Positions 1 to 5,512 of a DNA stretch of 7,610 nt are shown piece by piece; positions within the stretch are counted from its first letter, which is position 1; the number at the start of each line of letters is the position of its first letter. This DNA comes from Actinomycetes bacterium (GTDB lineage: Bacteria; Actinomycetota; Coriobacteriia; Coriobacteriales; Coriobacteriaceae): positions 1 through 7,610 of the forward strand of contig JAEZNV010000026.1 in the NCBI GenBank assembly GCA_023441725.1. The letters run 5' to 3'. The notes beneath the pieces are model-generated. The model did no database searches and was not told the origin of the DNA. It saw only the letters and a list, made by a program, of their open reading frames with translations. The translations under genes and the position numbers were made by a program.

Positions 1-565
1 CCACCGTGGCGCCCTCGTCGCGCAGGCGGCAGATGCCCTCCAGGATGGCGTTGCGGCTCTGCGGGTCGACCGCCACCGTGGGCTCGTCAAAGAAGATGAG
101 CTCGGGCTTGTGCGCGATGCCGCAGGCAATGTTGAGGCGACGCGCCAGACCGCCCGAGAGCTTGCCGGGGCGGAACTTGGTAAAGTCGCCCAGCCCGACA
201 AAGTCGATCGCCTCGTCCACGAGCGCGCGACGGCGCTTGCGGTCGTTGATGTACAGGCTACAGAAATAGTCGATGTTCTCGCGCACCGTGAGCTCGCCGA
301 ATACCGCCACCTGCTGCGGCACCACGCCGATGCGGCGCTTGAGGTCGTAGCGGGCGGGCGTCATGGGCTCGCCGAACAGCTCGATGGTGCCTTTGTCGTA
401 GGCGAGCAGCTGCAGAATACAGTTGATGGACGTGGTCTTGCCCGAGCCATTGGGTCCGAGCAGGCCAAAGATCTCGCCGGGGGTGATGCTCAGGTTAAAG
501 TGGTCGAGCGCGATAAGATCGTCGTAGCGCTTGACGAGGTTTTCGACGTGGACGATGTCTGTCAT
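1..565 (-). CDS. ABC transporter ATP-binding protein, DrrA/CcmA-like (C-terminus outside window)
   Basis: The ATPase subunit of an ABC transporter, likely driving an ABC-2 type export permease encoded further left. Translating the minus strand from ATG 565 gives 188 residues before the window edge; family members usually have about 230-310. Seen: Walker A GPNGSGKTT at residues 37-45, a Q-loop (VVPQQ) near residues 94-98, the ABC signature LSGG at 136-139 and Walker B ending in D160-E161 (LIFFDEP), then the D-loop region. The LSGG-L-ARR signature resembles the LSGGMKRR form of drug or bacteriocin exporters. A Shine-Dalgarno GGAAGGG (573-579, minus) lies 7 nt before the ATG and fixes the start. 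The gene is divergent from a sensor kinase/response regulator pair, a layout in which the TCS commonly controls the transporter (compare Bacillus LnrJK-LnrLMN). The substrate cannot be told from the ATPase. Confidence 0.93.
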   Translation of the reverse strand, partial: MTDIVHVENLVKRYDDLIALDHFNLSITPGEIFGLLGPNGSGKTTSINCILQLLAYDKGTIELFGEPMTPARYDLKRRIGVVPQQVAVFGELTVRENIDYFCSLYINDRKRRRALVDEAIDFVGLGDFTKFRPGKLSGGLARRLNIACGIAHKPELIFFDEPTVAVDPQSRNAILEGICRLRDEGATV

Positions 566-675
566 GAGGCGGCCCTTCCGTTGATTGCGGCCCGGTACGA
601 TTGCATCATCGCAGGAGCCGCCGGCGCGCGCCAGTGAGCTTTGTCACGAGTGCGAGGGGGCAGAGGTGAAAACCC

Positions 676-689
676 CGCTCGCGCGAGCG
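676..689. promoter_or_regulatory. Perfect 14-bp palindrome, candidate operator
   Basis: CGCTCGCGCGAGCG is its own reverse complement and sits in the middle of the divergent intergenic region. NarL/LuxR-type regulators bind short inverted repeats as dimers, so it could be the binding site of the adjacent response regulator and control either or both genes. GC-rich palindromes also arise by chance in a genome like this one, so assigning it as an operator is inference. Confidence 0.3.
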
Positions 690-763
690 ATCGACGCCGC
701 TTTGCCGCGTGGGAGGAATGTCACAGTTGCGCAGGCGGTCCCTCCACCACGCGCGGCTTCGCG

Positions 764-769
764 TACAAT
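764..769 (+). promoter_or_regulatory. Putative -10 box for leaderless sensor kinase mRNA
   Basis: TACAAT differs from TATAAT at one position and lies 6 nt upstream of the ATG at 776. Transcription would start at or within a base of the start codon, giving a leaderless mRNA. In agreement, no Shine-Dalgarno sequence is visible before the ATG. Leaderless transcripts are frequent in Actinobacteria. The -35 region (around 741-746, CCTCCA) does not match consensus. Confidence 0.45.
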
Positions 770-775
770 ACCCGT

Positions 776-1921
776 ATGAACAGGCTTTTCGACAAATCGA
801 TCGTGCTGGCGTGCTGTATTGCGGCCGCCATGGGTCTTGCTGTGGACGCTTGCCTGGTCGTGGCGTTTTGCCTTGGCGTTATTGCCACCTCACTGGCCGA
901 GGTCGCGCAGGGAGAGCGCACCCGTCGCGCCAGCGAGGCCGGCAGCTACGCTTACATCATCGCGGCTGTCTTCGTGCCGCCGTTTGTGCCGTTTGCGCCT
1001 CTCGCCCTCTATGACATCGCGCGACGCGTGCGCCGCGAGCACGCCTGGATCGCGCTGAGCATTGGCTCCGTCTTTACCTTTGCGCTTGTCGCGGACCTTC
1101 GCGCCGACGAGCGCACCGCCCGAACGCTCCTGCTGACCACCATCCTTTCGGTTGCCGCCACCTTGTTATCGCTACGTACCGCCCAGTTGGAGCGCGAGCA
1201 GCAGCACATGCGCCGCACCCGCGACGAACTGCAGGAACGAGCCCTCGTGCTCGAAGCGCGCAACCGCGATCTTGCCGACCGCCAGGACTACGAAGTCGAG
1301 CTCGCGACGCTCGCCGAACGCGCCCGCATCGCGCGCGAAATCCACGATAACGTCGGACACCAGCTCACGCGTGCCTCGCTACAAGCCGAAGCCCTGCGCA
1401 TGATCCACGCCGACGAGCCCGGCGTCGCCGCCGATTTCGCCGACGTCAAACGCACGGTTGACGAGGCGCTCCAGCTTGTGCGTACTAGCGTCCATGCGCT
1501 CAACGACAACGCTGTCGATCTTTCCGTGCAGCTCGAACGCATTGTTGAAGGCGCGCGCTCGGACAGCGGCCCGCAGATTGAGCTTGAGGTTATGACCGAG
1601 CATGCACCCGCAAACGTCGCGAACTGCTTTGCGGCGGTCCTGCGCGAGGCGCTCTCCAATACCATGCGCCACGCTTGCGCCCATACTGTCACCGTACGGT
1701 GCATGGAGCATCCGTCGTTTTACCAGCTCATCGTTACCGACGACGGCGTGGGCGGGGTCCAAGCAATCGGCCGTTGCGCCGCGGAGGGCATGGGGCTCGC
1801 CTCCATGCGCGAGCGCATCGAGGCGCTTGGCGGCACCTTCACCGCCGGTCCGCGCGCCGGTGTCGGCGGCTGGCGCGTGTTTGCCACCGTTCCCAAACAG
1901 CAAGGAGATGAGGACCGATGA
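776..1921 (+). CDS. Sensor histidine kinase, HisKA_3/DesK-NarX-like family
   Basis: A 381-residue membrane sensor kinase that would autophosphorylate on His and pass phosphate to the response regulator encoded immediately downstream. The N-terminal ~130 residues hold hydrophobic segments (about 8-40, 58-80, 91-107, 117-133) with only short connections, so there is no large extracellular sensor domain; this fits intramembrane sensing. A charged coiled-coil-like linker follows (about 134-185). The HisKA_3 motif REIHDNVGHQLT carries phosphoacceptor H190. The HATPase domain shows the N-box around N295 (REALSNTMRHA), the G1 box DDGVGG (322-327) and the G2 box GMGLASMRERI (338-348). ATG 776 is preferred because the frame upstream is not protein-like and a TACAAT box lies just before it. 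The last base-quartet ATGA overlaps the next gene, indicating translational coupling. The signal sensed is unknown. Confidence 0.93.
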   Translation: MNRLFDKSIVLACCIAAAMGLAVDACLVVAFCLGVIATSLAEVAQGERTRRASEAGSYAYIIAAVFVPPFVPFAPLALYDIARRVRREHAWIALSIGSVFTFALVADLRADERTARTLLLTTILSVAATLLSLRTAQLEREQQHMRRTRDELQERALVLEARNRDLADRQDYEVELATLAERARIAREIHDNVGHQLTRASLQAEALRMIHADEPGVAADFADVKRTVDEALQLVRTSVHALNDNAVDLSVQLERIVEGARSDSGPQIELEVMTEHAPANVANCFAAVLREALSNTMRHACAHTVTVRCMEHPSFYQLIVTDDGVGGVQAIGRCAAEGMGLASMRERIEALGGTFTAGPRAGVGGWRVFATVPKQQGDEDR

Positions 1922-2547
1922 GGCTCATCGTTGTCGACGACGACCGCTTGGTGGTCGATTCGCTCAAGATAATCCTGGGCGCCCAGCCGCAGATCGAGGT
2001 GGTGGGCGCCGGCGCCAACGGCAACGATGCGGTAGCGCTCTACGCCGAGCACTCACCCGATATCGCACTGCTCGACATTCAGATGCCAGGACGCGACGGA
2101 CTTTCGGCGGCACGCGAAATCCTTGAGCGCGACCCTGCGGCGCGCGTGGTGTTTCTGACGACATTCTCGGATGACGAGTACATTGTGTCGGCGCTCAAAC
2201 TGGGTGCCCGCGGCTATCTGATCAAAACCGATGTCGCCGCCATTCCGCCAGCGTTGGCGCAGGTCATGGACGGCAAACGCGTGCTCGAGGGTAAGGCGAT
2301 CGAGGATATCAACTTTGATGGGGCGGACGTCGAGGCCGGCGCGACCCGCCGGCCCGCCGCCTTTGCCAGCCTGACCGACCGCGAGTTCGAAGTCGCCGAG
2401 CTCATCGCCCGCGGCCTCGACAACAAGGAGATTGCTGCCACCGCCTATATGGGCGAAGGCACCGTGCGCAACCACATCAGCTCGATCCTTGCCAAAATGG
2501 GCCTGCGCAACCGCACGCAGATCGCCATCGCCTACCTGCGAGGGTAG
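1918..2547 (+). CDS. NarL/LuxR-family response regulator
   Basis: A 209-residue DNA-binding response regulator, partner of the kinase just upstream (ATGA overlap). The receiver domain (about 1-118) shows the acidic cluster D7-D8-D9, phosphoacceptor D53 (LLDIQMPG), T81 and K103 (YLIKTD). After a linker comes a LuxR-type helix-turn-helix (about 150-209), with SLTDREFEVAELIARG, NKEIA and GTVRNHISSILAKMG as recognisable signature parts. Length and layout are normal for the family. A GGAG stretch in the 3' end of the kinase gene (AAGGAGATGAGGACCG) serves as RBS. The likely target is the divergent ABC transporter and possibly its own promoter; this follows from gene order only. Downstream there is no simple intrinsic terminator before the repeat region begins. 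Confidence 0.95.
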   Translation: MRLIVVDDDRLVVDSLKIILGAQPQIEVVGAGANGNDAVALYAEHSPDIALLDIQMPGRDGLSAAREILERDPAARVVFLTTFSDDEYIVSALKLGARGYLIKTDVAAIPPALAQVMDGKRVLEGKAIEDINFDGADVEAGATRRPAAFASLTDREFEVAELIARGLDNKEIAATAYMGEGTVRNHISSILAKMGLRNRTQIAIAYLRG

Positions 2548-2608
2548 TTGCCCGAAGATTGACCGCCCCGGCAGAGTAAAATGGCTGCTACCGATTTAAT
2601 GCCATTTC

Positions 2609-2760
2609 AATACTATGCCGGTTTACTACGATGAATCGCCCACCTTCGACCACGGCAAATTGCGCGCTTGCAAAACCGCAGGTAGAACGCTTGCAGTATT
2701 TAGAAAAATGCAGTCATGGTCGGGAATGTCGAATTTATCGTAGTAAACCGACATAGTTTT
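2609..2760 (-). repeat. Long inverted-repeat element, copy A (core in minus orientation)
   Basis: The arms 2609-2652 and 2717-2760 are reverse complements with few mismatches; the best block pairs CGGTTTACTACGAT (2619-2632) with its complement at 2737-2750. Further pairing runs inward to CGACCA (2647-2652) with TGGTCG (2717-2722). The 64-nt loop contains GCAGG-TAGAACG-CTTGC (2678-2694), the reverse complement of the core of copies B and C. The element is 152 bp, the same length as copy C. The sequence left of the arm (about 2585-2608, including CATTTCAATA) resembles that left of copy C, so homology extends beyond the hairpin. I recognise no named repeat family. Confidence 0.85.
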
Positions 2761-2787
2761 GTTCAGGCGGCCCTGCACGAGCTCCTC

Positions 2788-2836
2788 CGCAAGCCTCGCG
2801 GGGACCAAAATGATCCGTTTTCTTCGGCCCGCGGAG
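2788..2836 (+). repeat. Direct repeat, copy 1
   Basis: About 49 bp, related to 3026-3074 with one short indel on each side of the shared block AAAATG(A/G)TCCGTTT. It lies 27 nt after hairpin A, as copy 2 lies 13 nt after hairpin B. Both copies contain imperfect dyads of the type GGACC-AAAAT-GATCC. Identity by eye is roughly 75 percent. It appears to be part of a composite repeat unit with the hairpin; its function is unknown. Confidence 0.65.
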
Positions 2837-2853
2837 ATCGGCTGACGGCGCCC

Positions 2854-3012
2854 GCCACGAAATGGGCCCATCTACTACGTTTGACTCGATACCCCCGGCC
2901 ATAACCGCTTTTCATGAAAAATCGCAGGCGTTCTACCTGCAGTTTTGTTTTTGCGTTTTCGCCATGGTTGAGGGTAGCGGCTTAAACGTAGTAGATGGGC
3001 CCATTTCGTGGC
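2854..3012 (+). repeat. Long inverted-repeat element, copy B
   Basis: This is the most perfect of the three. Bases 2854-2882 pair with 2984-3012 without a mismatch (29 bp), and pairing with G-U and some mismatches continues inward to 2902/2964. That gives arms of 49 nt around a 61-nt loop. Each arm contains the palindrome ATGGGCCCAT and the block CTACTACG that is also found in copy A. The loop holds the core stem-loop GCAGG-CGTTCTA-CCTGC (2924-2940), followed by the T-rich AGTTTTGTTTTTGCG and preceded by GAAAAAT, so on the plus strand it resembles an intrinsic terminator. The arm sequence differs from copy C yet stays self-complementary. Confidence 0.9.
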
Positions 3013-3025
3013 AGACGGGTCACGC

Positions 3026-3074
3026 GGCAGCCCTCGCAAGGCCAAAATGGTCCGTTTCCCTCTGTCCACGGGAG
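3026..3074 (+). repeat. Direct repeat, copy 2
   Basis: This is the partner of 2788-2836, with the shared central block CCAAAATGGTCCGTTT. It follows hairpin B and directly precedes the left flank of hairpin C (GGCTGGTACTGAT and CATTTCAAAA), which itself resembles the left flank of hairpin A. The order hairpin, direct repeat, hairpin, direct repeat, hairpin suggests duplication of a composite unit or repeated insertion into related sites. Confidence 0.65.
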
Positions 3075-3106
3075 TTCAGGGGCTGGTACTGATATGGTGT
3101 CATTTC

Positions 3107-3258
3107 AAAACTATGCCGGATTACGGGGCTAAAGTCGGGGACCTCATCCATACCTTCATTTTTTGAAAAACGGCAGGCTATCTACCTGCGGTTTTGTTTT
3201 TGCGGTTTTCTATATGGTCGGAGGTTCGCTATCCAGCCCCGTAATCCGGCATGGTTTT
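3107..3258 (+). repeat. Long inverted-repeat element, copy C
   Basis: Bases 3107-3130 pair with 3235-3258 over 24 bp with a single G-U. Shorter helices continue inward (ACCTC 3141-3145 with 3221-3225; CCATA 3148-3152 with 3213-3217). The 60-nt loop contains GCAGG-CTATCTA-CCTGC (3173-3189), flanked by GAAAAACG on the left and GGTTTTGTTTTTGCGG on the right, closely matching copy B. The outer arm starts AAAACTATGCCGG as in copy A but continues with a different sequence (ATTACGGGGCT), again complementary to its own partner. Like B, it could stop transcription coming from the response regulator gene. Confidence 0.9.
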
Positions 3259-3274
3259 GTTCGTGGCGGTACAA

Positions 3275-3323
3275 CCGCGCGTTTAAGCGCGGGGCCGGTG
3301 GGGCAGTTTTGCCCCACCGGCCC
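3275..3323. terminator. Tandem GC-rich hairpins at the 3' end of the hydrogenase operon
   Basis: Two stem-loops stand side by side: CCGCGC-GTTTAA-GCGCGG (3275-3292), then a 14-bp perfect stem 3292-3305/3310-3323 with loop GTTT. They share base 3292, so they may be alternatives at the boundary. They lie 33 nt beyond the echF stop on the minus strand and are placed as a terminator for the hydrogenase operon or as a bidirectional barrier. Neither side has a good T-tract, so classical intrinsic termination is not certain; 3' end protection is an alternative. Confidence 0.55.
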
Positions 3324-3355
3324 TATCCCAGCGCTATACCAGCCCCAGTCCAGAG

Positions 3356-3697
3356 TTATTCCGGTTTGGTTTCTACCGCGGGAGTCTTGTTCGCCGCAAC
3401 CGGAGTGCGGGCGGCGTCCATGCTCAGACAGTGTTTGGGGCAGCTTTCGATGCACTCGCCGCACACCACGCAGGCGTACGGGTCGATCGACCACGTTCCA
3501 CCCTTGCGATCGACCGCGAGCGCGCCCGCCGGGCAACGCCGCGCGCACATGTCGCAGCAGATGCACACGTCCATGTCATTGACGATATGCCCGCGCAAGC
3601 GCTCGGGCGCCGTCAGCTCCTCCTGCGGATAGCAAACCGTGACCGGCTGCTTGACCATAGAACCCAAGGCCGTCTTGGCAAATGTCAGTAAACTCAT
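3356..3697 (-). CDS. echF: Ech hydrogenase ferredoxin-like subunit EchF, 2x[4Fe-4S]
   Basis: The polyferredoxin subunit (113 residues) that carries electrons from soluble reduced ferredoxin to the hydrogenase small subunit on the cytoplasmic side of the membrane. Two classical 4Fe-4S motifs are visible: C45-x2-C48-x2-C51-x3-C55-P and C76-x2-C79-x2-C82-x3-C86-P. There is an additional C47 inside the first motif (CICC). The N-terminal ~40 residues resemble the NuoI/EchF lead-in, and the C-terminal ~20 residues are Pro/Ala/Lys-rich and probably disordered. It is the last gene of the operon, 7 nt after echE, with a modest RBS (AGGTAGG) overlapping the echE stop region. The tandem hairpins follow. 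Confidence 0.93.
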   Translation of the reverse strand: MSLLTFAKTALGSMVKQPVTVCYPQEELTAPERLRGHIVNDMDVCICCDMCARRCPAGALAVDRKGGTWSIDPYACVVCGECIESCPKHCLSMDAARTPVAANKTPAVETKPE

Positions 3698-3704
3698 GCC
3701 GCGC

Positions 3705-4793
3705 CTACCTTTCCGTGCAGCTAATACAGGGGTCGATGGTCAGGATAATCATGGGCACGTTGGCAAGAAGCACGCCCTGCAGCGCATGCGTCAGACCCGC
3801 CAGGTTTTGCGACGTCGGCGTGCGCACGCGGAAGCGGTCCAGGTTCTTGGTGCCGTTACCGCGTACATAGTAATATGCCTCGCCACGCGGCTGCTCAATC
3901 ACAACCTCGCCGCGCGCGCCGTCGGCCGGCGTGAGCTTGGTGCGTCCACCGATGCCGTCGTGCGGAATCTTACCCACAAGCTCCTTGATGATGTCCATGG
4001 CCTGCGTGACCTCGGCGCAACGCACCTGGCAGCGGGCATAGCAGTCGCCATCGCTAGCAACGATAGGCTCAAACGCGGCCAGGTCCGCATAGGCGCCGTC
4101 GCCGAACATGCGCACGTCGTAATCCACGCCCGAGGCGCGCCCAAACGGGCCGACCATCGAAAGCTCCAGCGCGTCCTTCTTGCTGATCACGCCCACGCCA
4201 TGCAGGCGCTCGCCGCAGCTATTGTCGTCCAAAAACGTATGCACCAGGGCCTCGTAGTCGGGGCGCATGGCGTCAAGCGTCTGGACAATGCCTGCCAGCT
4301 CGGAGTCCTCGATGTCGTGCTTAAGGCCGCCGATCTCGTTAATCGAAAGGATCACGCGGCCGCCGCAGGTGCTCTCAAAAATCTTGAGAATTTGCTCGCG
4401 CAGCGTCCACGAGCGATAGAACAGCGCCTCGAAGCCAAAGGCATCGGCGAGCAGGCCCAGCCACAGCAGGTGCGAGTGGATGCGCGAAAGCTCATGCAAA
4501 ATGGTGCGGATATACTGCACGCGGCCGGGCACCTCGATATCGAGCATGCGCTCGCAGGCGCTGGCATAGCCGTAACTGTGGCCCACGGCGCAGATGCCGC
4601 AGATGCGCTCGGCGATGTAGCCAAACTGATGCATGTCGCGCTTTTCGGTGAGCTTCTCGAGTCCGCGGTGCACAAAGCCGATCTGCGGAATTGCCTCGAG
4701 AACGCGGTCGTCCTCGATCACCAGGTCCAGATGAAGCGGCTCGGGCAGCACCGGGTGCTGCGGGCCAAACGGAATAACGGAGCGATGCGCCAT
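3705..4793 (-). CDS. echE: Ech-type [NiFe] hydrogenase large (catalytic) subunit EchE
   Basis: The catalytic subunit (362 residues) that binds the NiFe(CN)2CO centre and interconverts 2H+ + 2e- and H2. It is homologous to NuoD/HycE. The nickel ligand motifs are both present: RICGICAVGH with C65 and C68, and DPCISCTER with C356 and C359 at the very C-terminus. The L0-type RGLE motif is at residues 43-46. The protein ends on the Arg of the second motif, so there is no C-terminal peptide to be clipped by a maturation protease. This is also reported for some group 4 enzymes such as CooH. The four cysteines show it is a true hydrogenase and not a NuoD that has lost nickel. The start ATG 4793 is preceded by AGGAGG (4804-4809) with 10 nt spacing; echD ends 5 nt upstream. 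Confidence 0.95.
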   Translation of the reverse strand: MAHRSVIPFGPQHPVLPEPLHLDLVIEDDRVLEAIPQIGFVHRGLEKLTEKRDMHQFGYIAERICGICAVGHSYGYASACERMLDIEVPGRVQYIRTILHELSRIHSHLLWLGLLADAFGFEALFYRSWTLREQILKIFESTCGGRVILSINEIGGLKHDIEDSELAGIVQTLDAMRPDYEALVHTFLDDNSCGERLHGVGVISKKDALELSMVGPFGRASGVDYDVRMFGDGAYADLAAFEPIVASDGDCYARCQVRCAEVTQAMDIIKELVGKIPHDGIGGRTKLTPADGARGEVVIEQPRGEAYYYVRGNGTKNLDRFRVRTPTSQNLAGLTHALQGVLLANVPMIILTIDPCISCTER

Positions 4794-4798
4794 GGACC

Positions 4799-5512
4799 TT
4801 ACGCCTCCTTTTTCTGCTTGTCGCGAGCGGCCTTGGCGGCAAGCGCCGCGCGGACCTTGGCCGCTTTCTCGGGATCCATGGCGGCGAGCTTTGCTTCCAG
4901 CTCGGCGGCTTTGAGCGCGGCCTTGGCAGCGGCATCGTCATGCTGAGCATCGGAGCCGGCAGCCGCAGCGGGCTGAGCAGCGGCGCTCGCGGCATCGCCG
5001 GCACCCGCGGCGCCCTCCCCCGCAGCCGCAGCCGCGGCGGCCTTTTCGGCCGCAGCCTTGCGCGCCTTGGCCTCTGCAGCCGCGCGGACCTTCATGGCTT
5101 TCTCGCGCGCAGCCTTCACCTCGGGCGTGATAACGCTCATGGGCTCGGCGGTCGAGACCTGGTAGAAAAAGCCCTTAAAGTCGAGCTGCATGTCGATGAT
5201 GGCAAGACCAAAAAGGTCATGCGCCTCGTTCTCAAACGGGAACACCGCCGGATAGTACGAGCTGATGGACGGAATCTCCTGGTACTGGTCGATGCCCTCG
5301 ACTACCAGATTCTCAATCGCATAGTTTCCGTCCCGCGCAATCTGCTCCTGAGCAGCACGAACGTTGATAAACGCATAGACCAGGCGATACGAGCCGTCGT
5401 CGACGTTGCGCTCGGCGTGCATTTGCACAAAGCGCGCGCCGACACCCTTGAGCGCCTGCACATGTGACAGGAGCTCGTCGATCCCGACGATGGTATAGAT
5501 TGCCTTTTGCAT
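4799..5512 (-). CDS. echD: Ech hydrogenase subunit EchD (NuoC-like) with long Ala-rich tail
   Basis: A 237-residue subunit homologous to NuoC/30-kDa subunit, which in complex I-related hydrogenases sits between the small and large subunits. Residues 1-~130 form the family domain; the signature region is YYPAVFPFENEAHDLFGL (86-103), matching the ExExxDLFG pattern. The remaining ~107 residues (131-237) are a low-complexity, Ala/Lys/Glu-rich stretch, including AEKAAAAAAAGEGAAGAG, probably long charged helices or disorder. Stand-alone EchD proteins are generally not much longer than the domain, so this is an extension. The start ATG overlaps the echC stop (TAATG), with AGGAGG (5520-5525) 7 nt upstream, pointing to coupled translation. 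Confidence 0.9.
   Translation of the reverse strand: MQKAIYTIVGIDELLSHVQALKGVGARFVQMHAERNVDDGSYRLVYAFINVRAAQEQIARDGNYAIENLVVEGIDQYQEIPSISSYYPAVFPFENEAHDLFGLAIIDMQLDFKGFFYQVSTAEPMSVITPEVKAAREKAMKVRAAAEAKARKAAAEKAAAAAAAGEGAAGAGDAASAAAQPAAAAGSDAQHDDAAAKAALKAAELEAKLAAMDPEKAAKVRAALAAKAARDKQKKEA

Larger units (their letters stand above)
566..775. promoter_or_regulatory. Divergent intergenic region between ABC ATPase and sensor kinase
   Basis: This 210-bp stretch must hold the promoters of both divergent units. I see a Shine-Dalgarno for the minus-strand ATPase (573-579), a perfect 14-bp palindrome (676-689) and a TACAAT box (764-769) immediately before the kinase start. No convincing -35 hexamer was found for either direction, and no clear -10 for the minus-strand gene. 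Open frames that cross the region have no RBS support. Confidence 0.6.
2548..3355. other. Convergent intergenic region filled with repeats, no credible gene
   Basis: This 808-bp stretch separates the 3' end of the response regulator (plus) from the 3' end of the hydrogenase operon (minus). It is visibly richer in A/T runs than the flanking genes. It holds three long inverted-repeat elements, two copies of a direct repeat and a GC-rich double hairpin, all listed separately. Short open frames exist on both strands, but they run through hairpin arms, lack RBSs and match each other only where the repeats match. Confidence 0.8.

Noticed and set aside
641..775. Upstream extension of the sensor kinase from ATG 641
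   Set aside because: The extra 45 residues are Arg/Gly-rich and not membrane-like, cross a palindrome and the TACAAT promoter box, and have no RBS. ATG 776 directly precedes the first membrane helix.
2584..2608. Intrinsic terminator right after the response regulator (ATGGC ... GCCAT)
   Set aside because: The stem is only 5-6 bp with a ~15-nt loop and no T-tract, and the sequence is better explained as the left flank shared by hairpins A and C.
2626..3092. Small open frames in the repeat region (minus 2626-2871 and 2875-3069, plus 2862-3092)
   Set aside because: They run through hairpin arms and direct repeats, have no Shine-Dalgarno, and resemble each other only because the DNA repeats do.
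2609..3258. CRISPR array
   Set aside because: The repeats are three ~150-bp inverted elements with dissimilar arms, not short identical direct repeats with uniform spacers, and no cas gene is present.
3163..3582. Plus-strand frame of 139 codons beginning in hairpin C
   Set aside because: It starts in the loop of a repeat, passes through the terminator hairpins and continues antisense to echF. No coding evidence.
3639..4946. Plus-strand open frame of 435 codons
   Set aside because: It is antisense to echE and echD, whose catalytic motifs, RBSs and tight spacing are unambiguous. Long antisense frames are common in GC-rich genes, and this one has no recognisable motif.
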